From: Azohydromonas lata NBRC 102462
GTDB taxonomy: Bacteria; Pseudomonadota; Gammaproteobacteria; Burkholderiales; Burkholderiaceae_C
DNA: 8,123 nucleotides
Direction of reading: 5' to 3'
Assembly (NCBI GenBank): GCA_945878385.1
Contig: CAMCTE010000125.1
Location: 1 to 8,123, forward strand
In this document: one piece after another, positions 1 to 5,619 of the stretch
Layout: each line of letters opens with the position of its first letter
How positions within the stretch are numbered: the first letter of the stretch is position 1
Program-made: the position numbers and the translations under genes
Notes under the pieces: generated by a model
What the model was told of the DNA's origin: nothing
The model's input: only the letters and a program-made list of their open reading frames with translations
The model's database searches: none

Positions 1-438
1 AAGGACGCCGAACTGCATGCGGCCGAAGACAAGGAGCGTGTCGAGTTCGTGCAGGCCAAGAACAATGCCGAAGCCATGGTGCACAGCGTGAAGAAATCGC
101 TGACGGAATACGGCGACAAGCTCGATGCCGGCGAGAAGGAAAAGATCGAAGCCGCACTCAAGGATGTGGAAGAAGCGCTCAAGGGCGAGGACAAGGCCGC
201 GATTGAATCCAAGACCGAAGCCCTGATGACGGCCAGCCAGAAGCTCGGCGAGAAGGTGTATGCCGAAGCCCAGGCCGCCGCAGGTGCAGCCGGTGCTGCA
301 GGCGCAGCCGAAGCGGCGGCAGCCGGTGCGGGGGCTGGTGGCGCGCCGGGCTCAGGTGCCTCAGGTGCTTCTGCATCAGGCGCCAAGCCCACCGATGACA
401 ATGTGGTGGACGCCGAATTCAAGGAAGTCAAGAAGTGA
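1..438 (+). CDS. dnaK: Chaperone protein DnaK (Hsp70), C-terminal part
   Basis: This is the 3' end of dnaK; the reading frame is open from base 1, and the 5' part lies outside the window. The 145 visible residues cover the end of the substrate-binding region: the helical lid (starting KDAELHAAEDKERVEF, with the SLTEYGDKLDAGEKEKIEAA stretch typical of DnaK) and the disordered tail. From about residue 96 to 128 the tail is almost entirely Ala, Gly and Ser, and it ends in the conserved DNVVDAEFKEVKK, the DnaK C-terminal signature that aids client binding. Hsp70 is a cytosolic ATP-driven folding chaperone; neither the ATPase domain nor the peptide-binding beta-sandwich is visible here. The gene ends in TGA 103 bases before dnaJ on the same strand, so the two are probably co-transcribed. 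The identification is very secure. A GTG at base 49 is an internal Val codon, not a start. Confidence 0.97.
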   Translation, partial: KDAELHAAEDKERVEFVQAKNNAEAMVHSVKKSLTEYGDKLDAGEKEKIEAALKDVEEALKGEDKAAIESKTEALMTASQKLGEKVYAEAQAAAGAAGAAGAAEAAAAGAGAGGAPGSGASGASASGAKPTDDNVVDAEFKEVKK

Positions 439-444
439 CGCCAC

Positions 445-477
445 GGGGTGCGGCGCAGCCGACACCCCTGCGCCGCG
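445..477 (+). other. Competing GC hairpins between dnaK and dnaJ
   Basis: A perfect 9-bp inverted repeat, GCGGCGCAG (450-458) and CTGCGCCGC (469-477), encloses a 10-base loop. An alternative 6-bp stem, GGGGTG (445-450) with CACCCC (463-468), uses the same bases and cannot form at the same time. No run of T follows, so this is not a canonical terminator. It may be an RNA processing or stability element, or a partial attenuator that lowers dnaJ relative to dnaK. The pairing is seen directly; the role is inferred. Confidence 0.5.
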
Positions 478-541
478 TGAGGCCCGTCGGATGCTCCGGT
501 GGCCCGCGCGGCTTTGCAGTTCATAGAGCCAGGAAAACCTG

Positions 542-1693
542 ATGGCCAAGCGCGACTATTACGAAATCCTCGGCGTACCCAAGAACGCCAACGACGAGGA
601 CATCAAGAAGGCCTATCGCAAGCTTGCGATGAAGTACCACCCCGACCGCAATCAGGGCGAAGGTGCAAAGAAGGCCGAGGAGAAGTTCAAGGAGGCCAAG
701 GAGGCCTACGAGATGCTCTCCGACCCCAAGAAGCGTGGCGCCTACGACCAATTCGGTCACGCGGGGGTTGACCCGAACATGGGTGGCGGCGCGCGGGGCG
801 GCCCGGGTGCAGAGGGCTTCGGCGGCTTTGCCGAAGCCTTCGGTGACATCTTTGGCGACATCTTCGGCAACCAAGGTGGTGGCCGGCGCGGCGGCGGCGG
901 GCAGCAGGTCTACCGCGGCTCCGACCTGTCCTACGCCACCGAAATTTCGTTGGAAGAAGCCGCAGCCGGCAAGGACACGCAGATCCGCATTCCCAGTTGG
1001 GAGACCTGCGAAACCTGCAGCGGCAGTGGCGCCAAACCGGGCACGAGCCCGAAGGCCTGCCCAGGCTGCAACGGCACGGGCACGGTGCACCTGCGCCAGG
1101 GCTTCTTCAGCATCCAACAAACCTGCCCGCAGTGCCGCGGCGCAGGCAAGATCATCCCGGACCCCTGCATCACCTGCAACGGCGCGGGCAAGCTCAAGAA
1201 GCAGAAGACGCTGGAAGTGCGCATTCCGGCGGGTATCGCCGAGGGCATGCGCATCCGCTCCGTGGGCAATGGCGAGCCAGGTGTCAACGGCGGCCCGCCG
1301 GGAGACCTCTACATCGAAATCCGCATCAAGGCGCACGACATCTTCGAGCGCGATGGGGACGATCTGCACTGCAGCGTACCGGTGTCGATGACCACGGCCG
1401 CGTTGGGGGGCACCATCGAGGTGCCGACGCTGGGCGGGAAAGCCGAGATCGATCTTCCCGAGGGTACGCAGCATGGGAAAACCTTCCGGCTGCGGGGCAA
1501 GGGCATCAAGGGGGTGCGCTCAGCCTACCCGGGTGACCTCTATTGCCATGTGAATGTGGAAACGCCGGTGAAGCTGACGGACGCGCAGAAGAAGATGCTG
1601 CGGGACTTGGATGAGTCCTTCCGCAGTGGGGGGGACAAGCATTCGCCGAATGCCAAGAGTTGGACGGACCGGGTGAAGGATCTGTTCAAGTAA
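542..1693 (+). CDS. dnaJ: Chaperone protein DnaJ (Hsp40)
   Basis: Full-length type I DnaJ of 383 residues, the usual length. It delivers unfolded clients to DnaK and stimulates DnaK ATPase in the cytosol. Domains in order: J domain at residues 1-70, starting MAKRDYYEILGV, with the essential HPD tripeptide at 33-35; a Gly/Phe-rich linker at about 73-118, including the tandem GDIFGDIFG; a zinc-binding cysteine domain with four CxxCxGxG repeats at 156-163 (CETCSGSG), 173-180 (CPGCNGTG), 195-202 (CPQCRGAG) and 209-216 (CITCNGAG); then the C-terminal beta-sandwich client-binding and dimerisation domains at about 220-383. All eight zinc ligands are present, so it should be functional. The ATG at 542 follows a CAGGAA ribosome binding site at 530-535 and gives the canonical N terminus. 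It lies 103 bases downstream of dnaK and probably shares its heat-shock transcript. It ends in TAA just before a repeat-rich gap. Confidence 0.98.
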   Translation: MAKRDYYEILGVPKNANDEDIKKAYRKLAMKYHPDRNQGEGAKKAEEKFKEAKEAYEMLSDPKKRGAYDQFGHAGVDPNMGGGARGGPGAEGFGGFAEAFGDIFGDIFGNQGGGRRGGGGQQVYRGSDLSYATEISLEEAAAGKDTQIRIPSWETCETCSGSGAKPGTSPKACPGCNGTGTVHLRQGFFSIQQTCPQCRGAGKIIPDPCITCNGAGKLKKQKTLEVRIPAGIAEGMRIRSVGNGEPGVNGGPPGDLYIEIRIKAHDIFERDGDDLHCSVPVSMTTAALGGTIEVPTLGGKAEIDLPEGTQHGKTFRLRGKGIKGVRSAYPGDLYCHVNVETPVKLTDAQKKMLRDLDESFRSGGDKHSPNAKSWTDRVKDLFK

Positions 1694-1698
1694 AGCCT

Positions 1699-1772
1699 CT
1701 GCGCGTCACGCGGACCTGTGGCCTCTGCGGCCACTGCGCGTCACGCGGGCCTGCGGCCACTGCGCGTCACGG
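1699..1772 (+). repeat. Short tandem repeats (three copies of a CTGCGCGTCACG core)
   Basis: The core CTGCGCGTCACG starts at 1699, 1734 and 1760 (the third copy diverges after CAC). Between copies two and three the period is 26 bp. Between copies one and two it is 35 bp, because a CCTNTGCGG-like segment is present twice. Each full core contains the interrupted palindrome CGCG-TCA-CGCG. A small hairpin TGGCC (1719-1723)/GGCCA (1729-1733) lies between copies one and two. The array begins only six bases after the dnaJ stop codon and runs directly into the palindromic element that follows. No coding function is apparent. The repeats are seen directly; any role (transcript 3'-end structure, protein binding, or slippage debris) is unknown. 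Confidence 0.75.
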
Positions 1773-1943
1773 GCGCGGGGTGGGGTATCCCGTACGCCCC
1801 TGAGTCCCCGGGCCGGCCTGAACGGCCGGCTCGCAGCGGGGCTGCGCAACCCAAGTTGGTGCGCCAGCGCACACAACTTGGTTTGCTCGCTCCTCGCGCG
1901 TTGACTCTTTCAAGGGGCGAACGGGATACCCCACCCCGCACCC
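1771..1943. repeat. Palindromic intergenic element with 30-bp inverted ends
   Basis: The left end (1771-1800) matches the reverse complement of the right end (1914-1943) at 28 of 30 positions; both arms contain GCGGGGTGGGGTATCCCGT on their respective strands. A further GAGTC (1802-1806)/GACTC (1902-1906) pair lies inside. The interior folds into three more hairpins: GCCGGCC/GGCCGGC (1812-1818/1824-1830, 5-base loop), CGCAGC/GCTGCG (1832-1837/1841-1846) and a long stem with arms 1851-1864 and 1867-1881 (CCAAGTTG and GTGCGC pairing with GCGCAC and CAACTTGG, one bulged A). The element fills the gap between convergent dnaJ and dnaB. It encodes no protein I can support, and I see no target-site duplication at its edges. 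It resembles a small non-autonomous palindromic repeat (MITE-like or REP-like), or a structured bidirectional transcript end without T-runs. The structure is seen; mobility and function are inferred. Confidence 0.75.
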
Positions 1944-1958
1944 TTGAGAGAGATCTGG

Positions 1959-4673
1959 TCAGTACTCGGAGCCGACGCTGCCGGGGGCGAGGTTGTCGAA
2001 CTTGGTGTTGGCTTTGATGAAGGCCAGCTTCACGGTGCCGACCGGGCCGTTACGCTGCTTGGCGATGATCACTTCGGCCACGCCCGGCTCTTTGCTGTTT
2101 TCCTTGTTGTAGTAGTCGTCGCGGTAGATGAACATGATCACATCCGCGTCCTGCTCAATAGCTCCCGAGTTGTGCGTCACAAGGCCATCGGCCAGCCAGC
2201 AGGCAGGGCCTGGAACGGTGATGTCGTAGACCTCTTCTTCGCCATAGGGTTCAAGGGCCACCACGGTGTCCCAGAACAGGTCTGACTCGGCCCACATCAA
2301 CAGCTCAGCACTCTGCAGGTGATGGGCGTAGTCAGCCATCACCGCACGCGAAGGCGCAAAGTTGAAGTGGGCCTGACCACCATAGGAAGTGCCGCGGGCT
2401 GCGGCCATGGCGCGATGGCTGACGCCTTGCGCCTGCATCAAGGCCTTCACTTCGGTGAAGACTTCCTGCGGCAGGGTATCGACATTCGTGTTCGATTCCT
2501 GGGAAGCCAAGACGGCCGCCAAACGCTGCGCGGGCTCCACGCGTGGGCCGAAGGCACCCACGACCGTGAGAAAGCGTTGCTGGGCCTGTGCACCGCTGAC
2601 ATCCACATTCCAAACGGGCAAACCTTTGCGTTGAACCACCTGCCGCAACCGGGCCACGATACCCAAGCGCAGAAGCAAGGCGGCCACATCACGGGCCAAG
2701 CGCTCGCTGCAGGTGGCCAAATAGACCCGCGCGCTGCCACGCTGCCCCGCGGGGCGCACGCTGATGCAGCCATCGGTTGCCCACAAGTGGCGCAGAAAAA
2801 GCGCCACCTGGGTTTGACCCAAGCGGAACAATCCGGTGGGCAGATGCTTCTCATGGGAGCGTTGGCCATGCAGCCCCAGCCGCTTCAACCAGGCGCCGAC
2901 ACCGGCAGGCTGCCAACGGTTCCCATTGCCTGCAATCACCAACTGATGCCACTGCCCTCGCCCGGCATGGCGGGTGACGGTGGAACCCATGGCCCGCGCC
3001 GCATCGCACACGGCTTGGCTGTTCGCTTCGCTGGCGGTGGTGTAGCGCAAGGGTTGGTGCTTGATGTAACTGCCGTCACCCACCAGATGGGCCAACAAGA
3101 TCAGTTCATGCTCGGGCCAGTACTCGGTCAAAGCGGGCTCGGGCACTTGCCGCGCCAATGCAATGCGAGAACCCACGGCAAGGTCTTTCAGCTCGGCCCA
3201 TCCACCCGCTGAAAACACGCGGTGCTGTGGCGTGGCGCGCAACACACGGCCACTTGCTGTGGTCAGCCGCCAGACGGCCTTTCGCCCGACACGCCAAACA
3301 CAGTCCGATTCGGCGGTGAGCAACTTTTGCTGGTCGCTCAGCGCGTGGACACGCGGCGTTTGCCCCACCAATTCGGCAATCGGCCTGCGCGTGCCATCAG
3401 CCAGCCACACCAAGGTGTCACCCGTCACGCACTCGCGCAAATCGCTCATCATCGGCCGCTTGTCCTGCCGCGTTTCCACGCTGCGGTTCAACTGCGACAG
3501 CGCAATCACCGGGCACTGCAGTTCTTTGGCCAGGGCCTTCAGACCGCGAGAGATTTCGCCGAGCTCGGTGGCGCGGTTTTCTTCGCCGCCGCCACTGCCG
3601 CTCATCAGCTGCAGGTAGTCCACCACGATCAAACCCAGCTTGCCGCAGGTGCGGGCCTGGCGCCGCGCGCGGGCGCGCAATTCGGCGGGGTTCAGCGCCG
3701 GGGTTTCATCGATGAAGATGCTGGCCTTGGAAAGCTTGTCCACCGCTTCGGTCAGGCGCGACCACTCATCGTTGTTCAGTGCGCCGGTGCGCAAGTGCTG
3801 CTGGTCGATACGGCCAATCGAGCCCACCATACGCAGCGCCAGTTGCGAGGCGCCCATTTCCATGGAGAACACCACCACGGGCAAGCCTTCTGATGTGGCC
3901 ACGTTTTCCGCAATGTTGATGGCCAAGGCCGTTTTGCCCATACTCGGTCTTGCAGCCAACACCACCAAATCGCCTGGCTGCAGGCCTGCGGTCATGCGGT
4001 CGAAGTCATAGAAGCCGGTGCGCACACCGGTCACTTCCTCGGCACCGTTTTCGGCCAGCTCACTCACCCGGTCCATGAGCTGCACCAACAGGTTGGTCAT
4101 GTCATGAAAGCCCTGGCGCGAACGCGAGCCCTCTTCGCCGATCTTGAAGATGCGGCTCTCCGATTCGTCCAGGATGGTCGACACCTGTCGGCCCTGCGGG
4201 TTGAAGGCCTGCGTGGCGATCTCATCACTGGCCTCGATCAATTTGCGCAGCACCGCGCGCTCGCGCACGATCTCGGCGTAGCGGCGCAGGTTGGCCGCGC
4301 TGGGCACACTTTGCGCCAGTGAATTCAAGTAGCCGATGCCGCCGCACTCCTGCGCCTTGCCCAGGCTTTGCAGACGCTCGTACACCGTGATCACATCCGC
4401 CGGCTTGCTGGCCTGCACCAGGTCGCCCATGGCCTGGAAGATCAGCCGATGTTCATAGCGGTAGAAGTCCGATGCGGTGACCAGGTCGGCCGCGCGGTCC
4501 CAGGCGCTGTTGTCCAACAGCAGGCCACCCAAGACGCTTTGCTCAGCCTCGTAGGAATGCGGCGGGATGCGCAGCTTGGCGACATCGGCGTCGCCCGTGC
4601 CACCGGGCACAGGCAGCGGAAGGTGGTCGAACTCGTTGGGCGGGGAATCCATGCCCTCATCATAGGTTGGCAT
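1959..4673 (-). CDS. dnaB: Replicative DNA helicase DnaB, intein-containing precursor
   Basis: DnaB is the hexameric 5'-3' helicase that unwinds the chromosomal fork and recruits primase. This precursor is about 904 residues: a 483-residue helicase interrupted by a 421-residue intein. In precursor numbering from the chosen start, the N-terminal domain begins near IPPHSYEAEQSVLGGLLLDN (36-55). Walker A is ARPSMGKT (241-248), Walker B is LIVVDYLQLM (348-357) and QLNR is at 394-397. The intein occupies 415-835, splitting the motif DLRE/SGAIEQDADVIMF. After it comes AKQRNGPVGT, whose Arg874 corresponds to the expected arginine finger. All helicase motifs are intact, so spliced protein should be active. 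The ATG at 4673 has an AGGG nine bases upstream. ATG 4652 would give an N-terminal arm closer to E. coli length, but its GAGG is only two bases away; a TTG at 4733 is less likely. A terminator separates it from rplI upstream. At its 3' end it converges on dnaJ. Confidence 0.95.
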   Translation of the reverse strand: MPTYDEGMDSPPNEFDHLPLPVPGGTGDADVAKLRIPPHSYEAEQSVLGGLLLDNSAWDRAADLVTASDFYRYEHRLIFQAMGDLVQASKPADVITVYERLQSLGKAQECGGIGYLNSLAQSVPSAANLRRYAEIVRERAVLRKLIEASDEIATQAFNPQGRQVSTILDESESRIFKIGEEGSRSRQGFHDMTNLLVQLMDRVSELAENGAEEVTGVRTGFYDFDRMTAGLQPGDLVVLAARPSMGKTALAINIAENVATSEGLPVVVFSMEMGASQLALRMVGSIGRIDQQHLRTGALNNDEWSRLTEAVDKLSKASIFIDETPALNPAELRARARRQARTCGKLGLIVVDYLQLMSGSGGGEENRATELGEISRGLKALAKELQCPVIALSQLNRSVETRQDKRPMMSDLRECVTGDTLVWLADGTRRPIAELVGQTPRVHALSDQQKLLTAESDCVWRVGRKAVWRLTTASGRVLRATPQHRVFSAGGWAELKDLAVGSRIALARQVPEPALTEYWPEHELILLAHLVGDGSYIKHQPLRYTTASEANSQAVCDAARAMGSTVTRHAGRGQWHQLVIAGNGNRWQPAGVGAWLKRLGLHGQRSHEKHLPTGLFRLGQTQVALFLRHLWATDGCISVRPAGQRGSARVYLATCSERLARDVAALLLRLGIVARLRQVVQRKGLPVWNVDVSGAQAQQRFLTVVGAFGPRVEPAQRLAAVLASQESNTNVDTLPQEVFTEVKALMQAQGVSHRAMAAARGTSYGGQAHFNFAPSRAVMADYAHHLQSAELLMWAESDLFWDTVVALEPYGEEEVYDITVPGPACWLADGLVTHNSGAIEQDADVIMFIYRDDYYNKENSKEPGVAEVIIAKQRNGPVGTVKLAFIKANTKFDNLAPGSVGSEY
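2169..3431 (-). mobile_element. DnaB intein with LAGLIDADG homing endonuclease
   Basis: An in-frame protein intron of 421 residues that should excise itself and ligate DnaB. Intein numbering: block A starts at Cys1 (CVTGDTLVWLADG, 1-13); block B is GRVLRATPQHRVFS (61-74) with the catalytic TxxH at Thr67/His70. A dodecapeptide endonuclease follows, with motifs LLAHLVGDGS (112-121, Asp119) and FLRHLWATDGCIS (212-224, Asp220); both metal-binding acidic residues remain, so cleavage activity is plausible. A basic segment VSHRAMAAARGTSYGG (337-352) looks like a helix-turn-helix DNA-recognition part. Block F is EEVYDITVPGPACWLADG (399-416) and block G ends in His420-Asn421, followed by Ser+1. Cys1, penultimate His, Asn and Ser+1 define a class 1 intein. 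The odd point is Ala406 where block F normally has His (VPGPHNF in Ssp DnaB, from memory). There is no stop or frameshift. Boundaries are firm because joining the flanks restores DLRE-SGAIEQDAD exactly. Confidence 0.96.
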
Positions 4674-4685
4674 CGATGGAAGCCC

Positions 4686-4706
4686 TGTGGGTAAGGCTGG
4701 GGATAA
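4686..4706 (-). promoter_or_regulatory. Two DnaA-box-like 9-mers in the dnaB leader
   Basis: Read on the - strand, TTATCCCCA (4706-4698) and TTACCCACA (4694-4686) lie in the same orientation, three bases apart, and end 12 bases before the preferred dnaB ATG. Each differs by one base from the DnaA box TTATCCACA. They could allow DnaA to modulate dnaB, but single-mismatch boxes occur by chance and neither is a perfect match. If dnaB instead started at TTG 4733, these bases would be coding. I found no convincing -35/-10 pair in 4674-4750. Confidence 0.3.
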
Positions 4707-4750
4707 ACCGTGGAGCAGCGGTGAACACCCCAAGGTTTGGGATCAGAATG

Positions 4751-4779
4751 AAAAAGGGCCGGCAGCGCCGACCCTTCTT
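4751..4779 (-). terminator. Rho-independent terminator after rplI
   Basis: On the - strand, an AAGGGTCGGC arm (4776-4767), a three-base loop GCT and a GCCGGCCCTT arm (4763-4754) form a 10-bp GC-rich stem with a single G-U wobble, followed immediately by a T-run (TTTTT at 4755-4751, shared with the end of the stem). It sits 44 bases beyond the rplI stop and 78 bases before the dnaB start, so it should end most transcripts of the rpsF-priB-rpsR-rplI operon. The complementary + strand has no matching T-run of the same quality, so it is probably one-directional. Confidence 0.88.
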
Positions 4780-4823
4780 GTGACGCGAAGCCTTTGCAGA
4801 CCCCGCGCCAATCGTGAACCCGA

Positions 4824-5276
4824 TCAGTCCGTCTCGCCCACCACCACGATGGTGATGTCCACCACCACATCGGTGTGAGGGGCCACCGACACGGTGAATT
4901 CGCCCACGGTCTTCAGCGGACCATTGGGCATGCGCACCTGCGCCTTGGCGATCTCAAAGCCCTTGGCCTTGAGGCCTTCGGCCACATCGTGGTTGGTGAC
5001 CGAACCGAACAGGCGACCGTCCACACCGGCCTTTTGGCTGATGCTCACGCGCAGGCCGCTGAGCTTCTCGCCCACGGCTTGTGCGGCGGCCAGCTTCTCG
5101 GCGGCCAGGCGCTCCAGTTCGACGCGCTTGGCTTCGAATTCCGCAATCGCGGCATCCGTAGCGCGGCGGGCGCGCTTGGTGGGGATCAGGAAATTGCGGG
5201 CGTAGCCGTCCTTGACGCGGACCACATCGCCGAGGTTGCCAAGGTTGGCCACCTTCTCAAGCAGAATGACTTGCAT
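4824..5276 (-). CDS. rplI: 50S ribosomal protein L9 (bL9)
   Basis: A complete 150-residue protein, the normal length for bL9. It binds 23S rRNA near the L1 stalk and helps maintain reading frame. The N-terminal domain carries the family signature GDVVRVKDGYARNFLIP (16-32). This is followed by a long charged, Ala-rich connecting helix (about 40-75, AEFEAKRVELERLAAEKLAAAQ) and the C-terminal domain (about 80-150) with GVDGRLFGSVTNHDVAEGL. The ATG at 5276 is preceded by AGGAG (5287-5283) at good spacing. The gap to rpsR is only 12 bases and the ribosome binding site abuts the rpsR stop codon, so the two are translationally close. It is the last gene of the operon before the terminator. No oddities. 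Confidence 0.98.
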   Translation of the reverse strand: MQVILLEKVANLGNLGDVVRVKDGYARNFLIPTKRARRATDAAIAEFEAKRVELERLAAEKLAAAQAVGEKLSGLRVSISQKAGVDGRLFGSVTNHDVAEGLKAKGFEIAKAQVRMPNGPLKTVGEFTVSVAPHTDVVVDITIVVVGETD

Positions 5277-5288
5277 GGTGGGCTCCTA

Positions 5289-5573
5289 TCAAACCTTGTG
5301 CTGGTCGCTGTACGGCAGCAGGGCCAGAAAGCGCGCGCGCTTGATGGCCGTGGTGAGCTGACGCTGGTAGAAGGCGCGCGTGCCGGTCAGGCGGGCGGGC
5401 GTGATCTTGCCGTTCTCGCCGACGAAGTCGCGCAGGACGTCCACATCCTTGTAGTCGATCTGTTCGACGCCGGCCACGGTGAAGCGGCAGAAGCGCTTGC
5501 GCCTGAACAGGAGGGACTGCTGGTTGCGCTTGGGCTTGCGGTCCTTGGAAAACTTGCCGCGGGGAGGTGCCAT
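5289..5573 (-). CDS. rpsR: 30S ribosomal protein S18 (bS18)
   Basis: A 94-residue basic protein that forms a heterodimer with bS6 on the platform of the 30S subunit. The diagnostic core is present: RRKRFCRFT near residues 24-32, then IDYKDVDVLRDFV, GKITPARLTGT and the C-terminal RQLTTAIKRARFLALLPY. It is about 20 residues longer than the 75-residue E. coli protein. The extra part is mainly a basic N-terminal stretch (MAPPRGKFSKDRKPKRNQQ), which I believe is usual in Burkholderiales. The ATG at 5573 has a GA-rich AAAGAGAG ribosome binding site upstream. It lies 46 bases after priB and 12 bases before rplI, consistent with one transcript with its partner rpsF. Confidence 0.97.
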   Translation of the reverse strand: MAPPRGKFSKDRKPKRNQQSLLFRRKRFCRFTVAGVEQIDYKDVDVLRDFVGENGKITPARLTGTRAFYQRQLTTAIKRARFLALLPYSDQHKV

Positions 5574-5619
5574 GATGTGCTCTCTTTCGCTTGATTCGTT
5601 GGTTCAGTTCGGTGGCGTT

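Noticed and set aside
289..385. Ala/Gly-rich run at the end of dnaK as a repeat or transfer artefact
   Set aside because: Low-complexity Gly/Ala/Ser linkers before the conserved DnaK tail are normal in proteobacterial Hsp70 proteins.
521..1474. 317-codon - strand open frame opposite dnaJ
   Set aside because: A shadow of dnaJ codon bias: low-complexity Ala/Leu/Arg composition, no family resemblance, and the sense gene is complete.
1771..1943. The palindrome as an ordinary bidirectional rho-independent terminator
   Set aside because: The outer arms are 113 bases apart and none of the internal stems is followed by a T-run on either strand, so it does not fit a standard terminator, though it may still shape transcript ends.
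1771..1943. The palindrome as an insertion sequence
   Set aside because: It is too short for a transposase and the flanks (…GCGTCAC and TTGAGAG…) show no target-site duplication. A non-autonomous element remains possible.
1718..2017. Possible small genes in the dnaJ-dnaB gap on either strand
   Set aside because: The frames run through the inverted and tandem repeats and into the end of dnaB; composition is Arg/Pro/Gly-rich, with no ribosome binding site or recognisable motif.
2319..3212. Long + strand open frame (297 codons) opposite the intein
   Set aside because: It is the antisense of an intact intein. It has no recognisable domain, is rich in His/Gln/Gly/Arg as expected for the complement of GC-rich coding DNA, and has no credible ribosome binding site.
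4674..4733. dnaB starting at TTG 4733
   Set aside because: The extra 20 residues do not resemble DnaB, and ATG 4673 has a better-placed purine-rich site. ATG 4652 remains a real alternative.
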